Of a stretch of 64,000 bases of DNA, positions 1 to 10,865 are shown piece by piece. The stretch is from Marthasterias glacialis (Eukaryota; Echinodermata; Asteroidea; Forcipulatida; Asteriidae). The notes beneath the pieces are model-generated. The model saw only the letters and a program-made list of their open reading frames with translations. It had not been told where the DNA came from and ran no database searches. The DNA lies in NCBI GenBank assembly GCA_911728455.2, contig OU452227.1, positions 12,867,110 through 12,931,109 on the forward strand, given 5' to 3'. Positions within the stretch are counted from its first letter, which is position 1, and each line of letters starts with the position of its first letter. A program made the translations under genes and the position numbers.

Positions 1-2284
1 AGTTTTTGAACACATCGATTTGATGTCATCATTTTATGAACCTTATTGCGACGGCTATGCGTGTGTAAATTGCTGCATTTAAGTAGTCGGGAAAGAGTGA
101 ATATAATGGTCTGGTCCTCTACTCAAGAAAACAGCGTTTTATAATGGTGACGTGTTTGTTCTGCTCAGATTTTCTCTACAGCCAATGCCATCAAAAAGAT
201 GCATATAGGACAGACAGAATCTTTATTTTACTCTCCGTTGTCTTAAAGATGAGGATATTTTATCAAATATATTCCTCGGCGATGGGAGCCCCGTACCAGC
301 TTTTAGTCATAGTGCGGTTTTGAATACCTTATATTTGAACGTCTTGAAGTTTAAATTATTCCAAAAGAAATGACATGTCTTTAATGCTCTGACGTAAAAA
401 GACAGACCGTGCATTATTCTTTCCCGGTCGTCATGTCTTGATCAGCCATGTTCATTCTAAATTTAGATCTCATCATTGTTTGAAGTATGTCATTTATGAC
501 AGAGTACAGATATGATCAGCGCCATACAAAAAGGATTCACATGTATATTTCTGTGTGGAGAGAAACAATCATGGTAACGAAGAGTCTACATTGGATGCAA
601 ACCCAATTTCTGGTAAACATGGACATTGTAGGTCAAATTTCATAAAGGAGACGAAACTGCTCAACATATTTATCGACTGTAAAGACAGCTGGGAACCAGT
701 CACACTGTATATTGCATTATATTTTGGCTGGTAAGCAGATGTTGCCGCAGTTGTTTTTTTGTTGTTGCTCCAGCCAGGTCTTTTTATATTCCCCTTACGA
801 TAATTAAAGTGCCCCAAAACCTGAGACCCTCTGACAAGCTGACAACGACGGACAATAATTTGACATGAAACATGCTCGTTAACTATAACTCATTCTGACA
901 ATGTGCATGACAGAGACACAATATAACTTGTACACTGATCGACATTTTGGTCATCTTTATAGTCAAGGTAATAGTACGCAAAACTTAGGGCCAATTTTAT
1001 ACAATTTTGTAAGTATTCCGCAAGGGTTTGATTCAGTAAATCAATCCCCAAATCAGATAGCTGTTTGACGGTGGCCTTCAGCCGTGGCCTTCGTTTTATT
1101 GGTCTTGGCCTCAGTGACCCCGTGAAAAGTTTCCTAAGACAGCTGGGTTTCCATAAAGAAGAGTCTTGTGTGAAAGGAGAAGTACCTTGCCCCTTCCAAA
1201 ATTAGTTTTAAGTGATGTATTAACCTTTTGATGTGAGATTATTATAATGTTGGCCATATATACCATCAAAATGCAACCTGGGTCCTTGTTGCCTAATACC
1301 GAGAAGTTAACCCAGACCTTTTACCGTTTTGAAATCCGCACCATGGGACACCTTTAAACTAAAACCGTCGTATACTTCAGTCACCCAAACATTGCAAATT
1401 GAATCAACCGGCAAATCAAGCGTTATCGTGAGGTGAAGGACTTGATTCCAGACCAGTTTCGCATATACCACGCGATGCTACATGGAGATTCAAACCGCTG
1501 AGGTCTTCCCCCGCGGAACGATACGGTGGAGCCGCGGGCGGGGGCAATCAAAACGGCACATAGAGTTTCGATCTCATCACTCCACATGGGTACCGACGCA
1601 CACCCCGGGCGGAATATTAACCGAACCGAATATACGCTCGTCGAATACCCGCTGGCTATACTGGGAGATCAAACCCCGGACAGGTTTCCGATCTCACCGT
1701 AGTATCGATGCCTCGAGCAAAATAACCGAACCGAATATCCAGAAATTAAGGGTGATATTATGGAGAGAGAGAAATCGCGTTTAAGTCCCGTTGGAAATGG
1801 GAAACCGTTGCATCGCAGCAAGCCGTCGTCTTCAGTCATTGTGCCCACCACGCAGCATGTGTCCCCGCACGGTCCAAAGCACTTGCCCTGTGCACTTAAT
1901 TTAGCAACAAGTGGCTAAGACCACGGTCTCCCTAGAAGGGCCCAGGGAGGCGCATGAACTCTTTCCTCATCAAACTGTCTAATCGAATAACCGTATTATC
2001 CATAACCGTAGTAGTATCGATGACTATGGGCTTGTCAGATGGGAGTTGACAAAGTTACGTAGGAAACTTGGATATTTTGAGGGGCACAGAGGATTTCGTA
2101 TCACCCGTGTAACATTGGGCTTTTCCGATTGATTTTAGGCGAAGTGGGGGAGAGGATGACACGTGTGTGTGGGGGGAGGGGGGGGGGGGGCTGGGGCTAA
2201 AGGAGAATGCAGCTGCAAGCGTGTTGCGAGTAGAGGAACCAGACTACCCAATTCAGTGTTAAACCCAGTCTGGAAAGTTCAAAG

Positions 2285-2502
2285 GGTTTGAACCACAGAT
2301 CTCAATAGACCTTTATCATCTTGCCACCATCTTGGTCATGTTCCCTGTATCCAATAACAGTAATAGATGCTAATTTTCATTGCACAAAAAGGAACCAGAC
2401 TATTTACCCTTCCAGCCTCGGTTTGGCTACATTGGTTTGAATGGGAGAAAATCAAGATGGCCGCACCATGATAAAGGTCTATAGAGATTAGTGGTTTGAA
2501 CC
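2285..2502. mobile_element. MITE with ~35-bp terminal inverted repeats
   Basis: The ends are inverted copies of each other over about 35 bp: GGTTTGAACCAC at the left is mirrored at the right, and inside this AATAGACCTTTATCAT is mirrored by ATGATAAAGGTCTAT. The 218-bp body has no coding capacity, so this is a non-autonomous DNA element. Diverged relatives of the interior (CCACCATCTT, ATGTTCCCTG, a CCTCGGTTTGG-like block) lie near 13890-14110, 50080-50215, 59105-59330 and 60773-60830. No target duplication is clear. Confidence 0.7.
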
Positions 2503-5487
2503 GATACAGCTCCTGTGCAAATTTGCCATCAAAGCCTGACACAAAATGAGCGAAAAACAACAGTATAACAAAAACAGTAAGAAAGGACTTAACTCTATTC
2601 GCAAAAGTGGTACGGTGCAACACAGCTTATACATCAGTGAAAAATTACCAGTGAGTATGAGTGATACAGCAACATTTCACTCCTGGCATAAACTTCAAAT
2701 AAATGAAGTTAAAAACTGGATGCAGCTTTGTGCCTTTGTCATTTAAATCAGCAAAAGCATTGTCACTACAACTGAACCAAACAAAATAGTATGGTTACCT
2801 TATCGAACACTGAACGCTTAAAAAACCATTTGACTGAAGGGAATAGACCTTTTTTGCAACGTCACAGCCCGAGCTTTTGCCAACCAAGATGGACAAACTA
2901 AGGGAAGCCACCAATGCAAACCAAAATAAAACAAGATAGTCACAGTTTGGGAAAATGTTAAACAAATATTCAAAAATTGTTTAGAATTTTTTGGGAAACA
3001 AACCAAACTATAATGCAATGTCTTTTCTTTTAACAAAAAGTTTGAATTTGGTTACAACATGTCCATGTCAACCAGTGCGGTTTGTTTATCAACAATAGAA
3101 AGGTCTTATAAAGAAAACAAAATGGCTGACTCGCGAATAAGAAATCACATCATGAGCTGATATTTTTCCACGTTTATTTCATTTCCTTTTGATTCTACTA
3201 AAAGTAATGGATGAATTTGCAGGGCGAACACCCCCTTAAGTAATCCTGCCACACGCGGTTTTCCTGTATTTTTGAAATCAATTTGATAACCAACACCCCC
3301 ACTCTCACCAAACACCTATAGAAGCCTACGCACATACAAAACACACACACAGTTTGATAGGATAGAGGCCAGCGGCGGCACTCCATTGTGCATGCATCGC
3401 AGCCCAGAGATTTATTATTTCCTCGCAAAACAAAAATGCCACTAGCAGAAGTTGTATGTTTTGTCAGCAAAGACGAAACGACCCGAGTCGAAAAACACGG
3501 TCTTTATACACACACCGGTACCGTATAGAAACCAATACTTCGGTTGTGCATGTTTTGCCCAACAGATCAGCAGCGAGCGAAACAGCTTTAAAGGTAAAAT
3601 ATAGGATCGGTAAAGCTGATAGTGGGATGATCTTACTTTGTGTGATTCAATACAGGCATGAAAAAACAAACCTGTAAACATTTGGGCCCAATCCGTCGTC
3701 TGCGTCAGAAGAAAATAGTGAAAACCGTGCACATTTTCAGTATATAAACACATTGTTCTTAATTTCGACTGTTGTACCGAAATTAAAATCGGGGTCTTCA
3801 AATTACATTTTCTCGACTTTGACAAGATGTCAGAGAGAAATATTTAAATGGTAGATTGGTACTGGTATGAACTTCATAATCAGTAAGCTTTCAGACTGAT
3901 ACTAATAAAACATGTTTTAATGAATACCAATCCTGTATTCTGCCTTTAAACAAAAACAAAAACATCGGATGAAAAGATTTAGGCGTTATGAGCCTTTGTG
4001 CCAGAAAGCCCTGACTTGCACCGCGGAAATCCCAACACAACCTGGTCAGAAAGTTAACCCTTCCTATGGGAGGAGTGATACCTTCCACGCCGCAATACGC
4101 CAAAGTGCATGTACCCTGCGTTGGCAAAATAGTGCGTGCGTAAGCAACTTGTATACTGGCGAGTGTTTTGTGCTTTTTATCGCCTGCATTTTTGTTTGTA
4201 TGTTAGAGTGTGGTATTTTTTTTGGCAAAGATGGCACCAAGCGTTTCAACCCTTATGTCTTGAAGTGATACACAATGTTTTACAAGTACACAAACTTCGA
4301 AGGCAGGTGAGGGCGTGAGGGAGTCTGAAAGGGGCTACTCGACTCCCTTTGTGGGGGTGTGTTTGCTTGTTTGTCTGTCAAAATGGATGTGACGCCTACG
4401 TGCATAACAAAGTGAAATCCTTATGTGATTTTGATTGGGCGTTATTTTGCCGATTTCGCAATTGCAAAATATCTTATAGTTTTAATAAATAATGGTTAAA
4501 AAGGGCGCTTGAGTTGTTTTTCCCCAGAATGATAGGTATGTTAAAATAATAACCTTCTAATAATAATGCCTTCAATGATTTTTTTTTTACACACCTTTAC
4601 CTTTAGTTAATAGGGCCTACACATTAATTTTACGTGTTTTTAAATATTTTTTTTATACACTTGCTACAGTACTAAATTTTACCCGTTGTATAACCATTCA
4701 TCAAAATATAAGAGGACCACAGACAATGTACTTATCGAAGAACCAATAAATAAGTGAGCAAAAAAGAAAAGAAAAAAATTGGAAACTCCCCATCCCATGT
4801 CATCATAGAACAGTCGTTTACTACAAGCGCGAAATCCCAGCACATCTGGCAGCAAGCAACGAGTTTACGCTCAATGTCACCCAGGCATTTATCCCAGAAG
4901 TCTGTTTTTGTTGGGCGGATGAGTAAACTACCCTCCAGAAATGGTTCAACAATTTCGTTTTCCAGTTGTGGTTGGGGAGCACCTGCGAGGGACCCCCCCC
5001 CCCCCCTTCATCAAGCTAAAAGAAAAATGTTTTATTTTTGAAAGATTGCACAAAAAAACTCTGGTCTATTTGGCAACCCGGGCAGTAAATCTGGCGTATA
5101 ATTATGTCATGCAGTTTTGTCCTAAAGAGTTGGGGCATGTATAGGCCTACGGTAGAAATCGGTTTGTACAATTTGTGTTTTCATTTTCGTTTTGGGAGTA
5201 TCACTGGAAAGATATACCTCCCACCAATCCTGTGTAAATACGAAGAAGAAAAATGTGTATTTTTGAAAATGACACAAAGAACTACGGTCCTACCGTGTCG
5301 ACAACAAGTTTGGCTTGTGTGTCATTTGACGTGCAGAGGTGGGGGGAGTTTAAAATCCCTTCATTGTAACACTCGTATGTTTTAACACTTTTGTAAGATT
5401 ATTGTAAATAATTATCATTAATAATATCTGGTAATGAAACAAAGGATGCCTCAAAAGCGAACTTAATCTCTATAACTCAGAAGCCTG

Positions 5488-5712
5488 AGGAAACCTGTAG
5501 AAAAGGATGCTTGTTCTCTGAACCAGAAACACCGGGGTAAACCCCTACTCTTTCACGATAAGTGTTCTGGGTTCTTTTAACGTGCACTACCAATCCTAGT
5601 AGACGGGACCTACGGGTTAACGTCCCATCCGAAGGACAAAGCAATTTTGGTAAGTGTCTTGCTCAAGGACACAAGTGTCGCGACTGGCCAGGCCGGGATT
5701 CGAACCCACAAT
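5488..5712 (-). mobile_element. tRNA-derived SINE (minus orientation)
   Basis: Read on the minus strand, a pol III B-box-like GGTTCGAATCC is followed by a block containing ACACTTGTGTCCTTGAGCAA, then TCCTTCGGATGGGACGT, a GTAGGTCCCGT segment and a GGGGTTTACCCCGGTGTTT segment. The same order of blocks recurs at 46325-46800 and, in part, at 51554-51850, so this is a dispersed SINE family. The tRNA-like head is only partly present here. Confidence 0.75.
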
Positions 5713-7224
5713 CTATAAATTATAGAAACAAACTAAAAACATTTGCTCTTAAATATAAGTCGGTAAAAATCACTTTCCACGTTTAATGATTAATTCAATT
5801 ATTGTTTTCTTTATTATATTTTTCAAAGATTATTTAAATTATTCGTTTACCGGGGGGGGGGGGGACGAATTATAAAAATATTTTGTTATTTTGCAAATTT
5901 CATTCTAATATGGATGTGTTGGGGCGTTGTAAATCATTCCATCATGGACAGAACGGTTTGTGCAATCCCATTCTGACAACGTAAGCCCCGCCTTTGCCAA
6001 AAATTCCCGAACATTATTTGTTTAACAAATGGACAACGGCTCATGATCGAAACGATCACCTAGATGTTCAAGAACCTTAAAAAAAATCCCTTGAATTACC
6101 TCCGCTGTCAAAATCGAATTAAGATCTTTTGCATCACTGGACTTTTATTTTTCCCCTCTGAATCACACCGCGAAAGTGCCTAAGATTCTTTGTTAAAACT
6201 AGGTGAAACTGCTTCAGGCGAGGGCAACAAAACCATGAAAGATAAATCCTGTAAAACCAATTTGACTCCATGGTCGAACTTTTTTTTATTTGAAAATCTT
6301 GTTTGGATTTTAATGGCTTTTCGCTTGCGACTCAAACTCATTGTGTAGCTAATAAAGAAACTGGGTCCCCTTTTTGGGCAGTATGGGCAATTTATTGATG
6401 AAAAACATGAACATGTTTCACAAAAAGGTAAGGTATACAGTCGAGATATACAATAACAACAATCCAAATGTTAAATTGAATCAGCGCTTATCTAAGTTAT
6501 ACGTTTCCTCTAACAAAACGTATATGACACAATATTCAAAAGTTTTTGTTGCCTTTTTTATGAGAATCTTCCGAATAAAAGTTTAAAGTTTGGGGTTTTG
6601 TGCGGAATTTTTAAAGAGCATGTGCCTCTTTGGTTTGCAGGTCTTTCTCAAAGTTGATTACAAATAAATTATGTAGTGAATTTTGCATTAATATATATAT
6701 CTATTTTACTGAAATACTGTCGTTTTTATCTTTACAATATAGCCTAATGCACGTTAGGCATCCTCCTTTCAAAACAGTACATGTCCCTTAACAAAATCTG
6801 ACAACAGCATCCACATGGTTGTGAATGGTAGACATTGTTTTGAATCAAGCGACTTCGGAATACGGCTGTGGTCGGTGGCTGCGAATGAAGAATGGGACAT
6901 TGTAGCCACTGTCCGGTCATTGAAACACTATCAATTTTTTTTCTCTCTCTGAACGAATTTTGACAGATAATGCCGTTTGAAAAAGAAAAACACACCAAAG
7001 CTTTCCATATACCACGGACAATGCACAGAATACAATAACATGCAAAATTGTAAATGGCTTGACGTTAGATAATGTGGGGATCCCGACAATAATTCATTTT
7101 TACTTTTTAATTAAACTACCACTTATCATAGGCGGATTTGTTTTTATTGTTATTGTTTTTTGCAATGCCCTAAATGAAAGCTGATAACTAGTTTCTATAA
7201 AAAAATTAGCTAATTAAAAATAAT

Positions 7225-7350
7225 AGAGATAGCCGTGTTAGTCTAACAGATGAAATAAAAAACTTAGTGATAGCACTTAAAGACTAACTAATAGTAAAAA
7301 AAACTGCATGAGCTTTCGTAGCAACAACTACTTCATAGATGCAATGAAGG
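7225..7350 (-). mobile_element. Penelope-like retroelement remnant with decayed hammerhead motif
   Basis: On the minus strand the order is GCATCTATGAAGTAG, then CTACGAAAGCTCATGC, then TTAGTTAGTCTTTAAG. This resembles the short dispersed repeat, seen in many animals, that I associate with Penelope-like element ends carrying a hammerhead ribozyme (CTGATGA, stem II, CGAAA, cleavage triplet). Stem II (GTAG/CTAC) and GAAA are visible, but the CTGATGA core is reduced to CTATGA, so this copy should be inactive. The family assignment rests on memory of the pattern and is tentative. Confidence 0.4.
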
Positions 7351-9779
7351 GGACAAGCTTAAAGACGTAAGTCAACATTTCCGGGTCAAATATGCCAAAA
7401 GTCGGACCTATAGCATCTTTAGGAGGAAAAGGGTGTCTAGAGACCACCAAAGTCACTACTTTTTATTTCGGCTTGCTGAAATCGAAACAAGTACGTACAA
7501 CGTCCACAGAATCCCGGACACGACATAAACCGCTTTTCGCTGGTTTCACTAAAGCAGGAACCACCTATTGATGAAACAGTCACTAATTGGTTGGTTAAAG
7601 GTGCTGTGTTAGGTGACAACTACAGGCCGGAAATAAAGTTACTCTTTAATGTAAATCTGTCAGGTGGTTGTAAAGTCTGGGGGAAAAACAACACATAAAC
7701 CAATAAAATGAAATCGTCTATTTCCAGCGTGGTCTACTGACAGTTTGATGCCGTCAATAAGCCCAAGTTTCCCGGTACAAACCACTGGCGTGCATGTGGT
7801 ACCATCGGGGTGCCAATTTCAGCAAGTTACACCAAAATATTTACCGGGTGTGCCAATTACAATCCCCCACCACTACCGTGACAAATCCAATAAATTCCCA
7901 CCCAATGACTTGCTACGTCAGACAATGCCACAAATTAGGCGAATGTTAAGTTGTTAACCCATACCTAAAGTCCCTCGTAACTAGGCCAGAATTTTATTTT
8001 AAAAATAAAAAGATTCCCGTGCATTATTTGTGGATCTTTTTTTTTTTGAAGAAAGACTAATAGTTTCCCACGGCTTTCTATGGCCTTGAATTAATACATG
8101 GGTTATTTTAAGCCGTACGGGACAACATTTTTGTTCGGAGGTTCGCTGGGTGTTCACGCTGGGAGATAAACTGCTCTTCGTGGTCAGGACTAAAAAAAAT
8201 AACCGATCGAGCTTGGCAAGTGTGGACATTGCGACACATTACTGACATAAACAGTCACCAAGGTTACGAGAAACAACACCTGTTTAAGATGCACCCAAGG
8301 GACTATATGTTCCCCCCTTTACTATGCAAAGACGTGTAATGAAATCGAGGCTGTAAGGGAATTGAAGTATGGCACCAAATGTGCATAATTGCTAGTGCTA
8401 AGATCAATATGACAAAAAAAGGAGCAAAATGGAACAGTCGGCAAGGTGTTAAACTTATCCCAATGCCTCCAAGGAAAACCTTTTCAAACGGGCATTATTC
8501 AGACACAGAACCTAAAAAACAATGGTTTACACACTAATTAAGCTGATTGTTCTATGTTGTTTTTCTTTAAAATTCAGTCAGATTAAGTTTATGAAGAAAA
8601 GGTTAAAGTTAGTTTTATCTAAGGCCCTAATTTCAATTAAAACCCACACCCGCGAGTACGTTACCAGTCGCTTGCGCATAAAATTGTCGCCTGCATAAAC
8701 AGTCATCTGTTGAGAGACTTGTATAAATGGAAGTCTATCTTCCAAATCAGTTTTTGGTTTGCCTGATTTTGATGGATTCAAAGGTGGTATGCTATTGTTC
8801 GGACAAAGTCAAACCATTCAGTCATGCTAAGCACTCCATTCTCCATCAGAGTCTTTAGGATTTTCATGCGTGGAATGTTTCCTGACAAAATACCAACGGG
8901 TGTAAAGTTAAACAGAGGAGCAGAATGACATATAATAACAACGTTTAAGAACGTCCAAATTAGAACCGGTAGTTCCCAACCTCACGTGCGAACCATCCGA
9001 AGCTTTTCGTTTTGCAAAAACATTATTCAGTTATAGAAGTAGGTCTTTGTGGACACTGAAATCCGTTCAGCACGAGATTTGTCGTGTAGTTCAAACACTC
9101 GTTTGGACCCCGTTTGTAGGTCGAAGTAAATCTATTAAACAATTAAGGGTGACTATTTTTGATTGAATAGGGATTCTTGTATGGACTGAAGTATTAAAAT
9201 GTGACCTCAACATGGACTTTTGGCGGCTTATTAGTCGACAAACATGCCGCCAAAATGACCAGAATTTTAACGACCTTAAATATCTTTGCCTTATGGTACA
9301 TGTAGGCCTACCATTTCAAAATGCACTTTATATTTAGAAATAAGACTTCGGGCCGTCTTTTTATTTAACAGACCGCTCACGCACGTAATCACCATTTTAG
9401 TCAAAAAGGTGCAACAACAAAAACCTAACATTTTAATCGAGCGAGTGAGATTTTGTAACTATCAGGTACCGAATACAAATTATAAATACGCTACAAAATA
9501 ATAGTTCCTTTCGTTCGAACGTATTCCGTGAATTAAAGGCAAGGGAACAGAGTGACATATTTTCCGTCAGGACGTGGAAAAGAGAAGTTGATTTTGCCGA
9601 TACTCCCCTGACCTCACGGTTTTCCTTAATGCCCCAGCTCAACGATGGTAAACTGACTGTAAATCCTTCCATTCTTTGCACAAATCAAGATATTGTAATC
9701 AAACCAATCTGTGAAAAGGTCAGCTCATTGTAAAAAAAAAAAAATGAATTCAGCGTTTTTGGACGCATTCTTAGGCAGA

Positions 9780-9957
9780 GTTTGGATCTCACATGAGACG
9801 AAAACTAATCTTGCATATTTAATTTATTATTAAAAAGCGATAACACTTCAGGCAGAGACATTTCAAGGCAAGTTTTCTACAATCGTTATCTTTAGGACTC
9901 CCATGTAAGGTACTTGTAAATCTGTGAACACGTTTGTTTTTCTGTCTCACCAATGTT
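9780..9957. repeat. direct repeat, copy 1, 5' of globin exon
   Basis: A segment containing AACACTTCAGGCAGAGACAT, TTTCTAC, CATGTAAGGTA, TAAATCTGTGAACA and TCTCACCAATGTT, matched in the same order and orientation at 10715-10865. The pair brackets the globin exon about 900 bp apart. It could be two insertions of one element or the trace of a local duplication. Confidence 0.75.
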
Positions 9958-10445
9958 AATGGTGCTAATGAGCAAATACCGCGGTCCATTGTGTAGGGGT
10001 ATATTTACGCCAGTCAGATTCAGGACAAAAAGTACGTTTTCCGTCACGGAAAAGGAGAAAACTAGCCTGTTGTTTTCCTAATACGAATTGAACAGCGGTT
10101 TCTAAGCCATGCCAGAGGTGCAACAGAAACAATGAGATGCTATCCAGTGTGAAAAATGACAACACATTGTGTTGAGAATAATACATTTCACACCTTGAAT
10201 ATTGAACAGCGGTTTGATAGAGTACAACTATGTCAGAAGTTCAATGGTTTACATCGGAAACAGAGCGGAAAATGGAAATACATGACTGTGATTGTAATAA
10301 TGCCAGTAGGTTGAACTAGGAACTTCCATTAAACATAAGTATGTCGGGTGACGTTTCTTTTTATTTTACGTTTGAAGCCTCATGAATCAAACAATATTTT
10401 ATAAAGTTAACTGACTATACTGTTTTCCCCCATTTACTTCTGCAG

Positions 10446-10592
10446 GAGTTAGGAGGCATATTTCTGAAGACGATGGGCGACCTACTCGGCGACAAGTTCA
10501 CGCCCAAGGCTAAGGAAGCGTGGAGCGCCGCCTACGGGTTCATGTGTAAAGTCATTCTCAGTGGCTTGGACGAAGTGCAAGAACCCCAATGA
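10446..10592 (+). CDS. globin gene, terminal exon (neuroglobin/cytoglobin-like)
   Basis: A 147-nt exon encodes 48 residues and a stop. It follows a polypyrimidine tract and a CAG acceptor (TTTACTTCTGCAG) and opens in phase 0. The peptide starts ELGGIFLKTMGDLLGDKF, continues with TPKAKEAWSAAYGF and ends LDEVQEPQ. This matches the end of helix G, the GH corner (LGDKFTP) and helix H (AWSAAYG) of globins, closest by eye to vertebrate neuroglobin, which has similar FTP and AAW...YG positions. The exon boundary coincides with the conserved G7.0 phase-0 intron of animal globins. Heme-binding histidines would be in upstream exons, which I did not find. Assignment to the globin fold is firm; the subfamily is not. 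It could be a surviving fragment of a broken gene. Confidence 0.85.
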   Translation, partial: ELGGIFLKTMGDLLGDKFTPKAKEAWSAAYGFMCKVILSGLDEVQEPQ

Positions 10593-10714
10593 TTTTCCAT
10601 GTTCAAATTTCCTATTATATGAAAATAATATCTCCCTAAAATCTGTTTACAATGGAAACCGTTTATATATGCCTTAGAAGGCGTTGGTATTGAATGGGGT
10701 TAGGGTAAATTAAT

Positions 10715-10865
10715 TTTGGATCTTACTTCATTTCTTATTAAAAACCGATAATACTTCAGGCAAAACATTTCAAGGACAGTTTTCTACCGTCATTATCTTT
10801 ATACCATGTAAGGTATAGGCCTAGTAAATCTGTGAACATGTATGTTTTTATTTCTCACCAATGTT
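10715..10865. repeat. direct repeat, copy 2, 3' of globin exon
   Basis: Same order of blocks as 9780-9957, including ATACTTCAGGCA, ATTTCAAGG, TTTTCTACC, CATGTAAGGTA, TAAATCTGTGAACATG and TCTCACCAATGTT, with small indels. It lies about 120 bp after the globin stop and so may be part of the 3' untranslated region. An ATTAAA at 10737-10742 inside it is a possible weak poly(A) signal. Confidence 0.75.

Larger units (their letters stand above)
1..10445. other. gene-poor flank upstream of the globin exon
   Basis: No exon could be supported in this 10 kb. Open frames are short, have no recognisable domain and lack paired splice sites. I looked for the upstream globin exons (B-helix to G-helix) on the plus strand and did not find them; they may be too diverged to see by eye or lie outside the window. 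What is visible: a MITE at 2285-2502, a SINE at 5488-5712, a Penelope-like remnant near 7225-7350, poly-G runs near 2180 and 5850, a GC-richer patch at 1490-1720 with short repeated pieces (such as AACCGAACCGAATAT), and the first copy of a repeat at 9780-9957. Confidence 0.6.

Noticed and set aside
3442..3825. 127-codon minus-strand open frame
   Set aside because: No domain, no codon-usage signal, no paired splice sites; consistent with chance.
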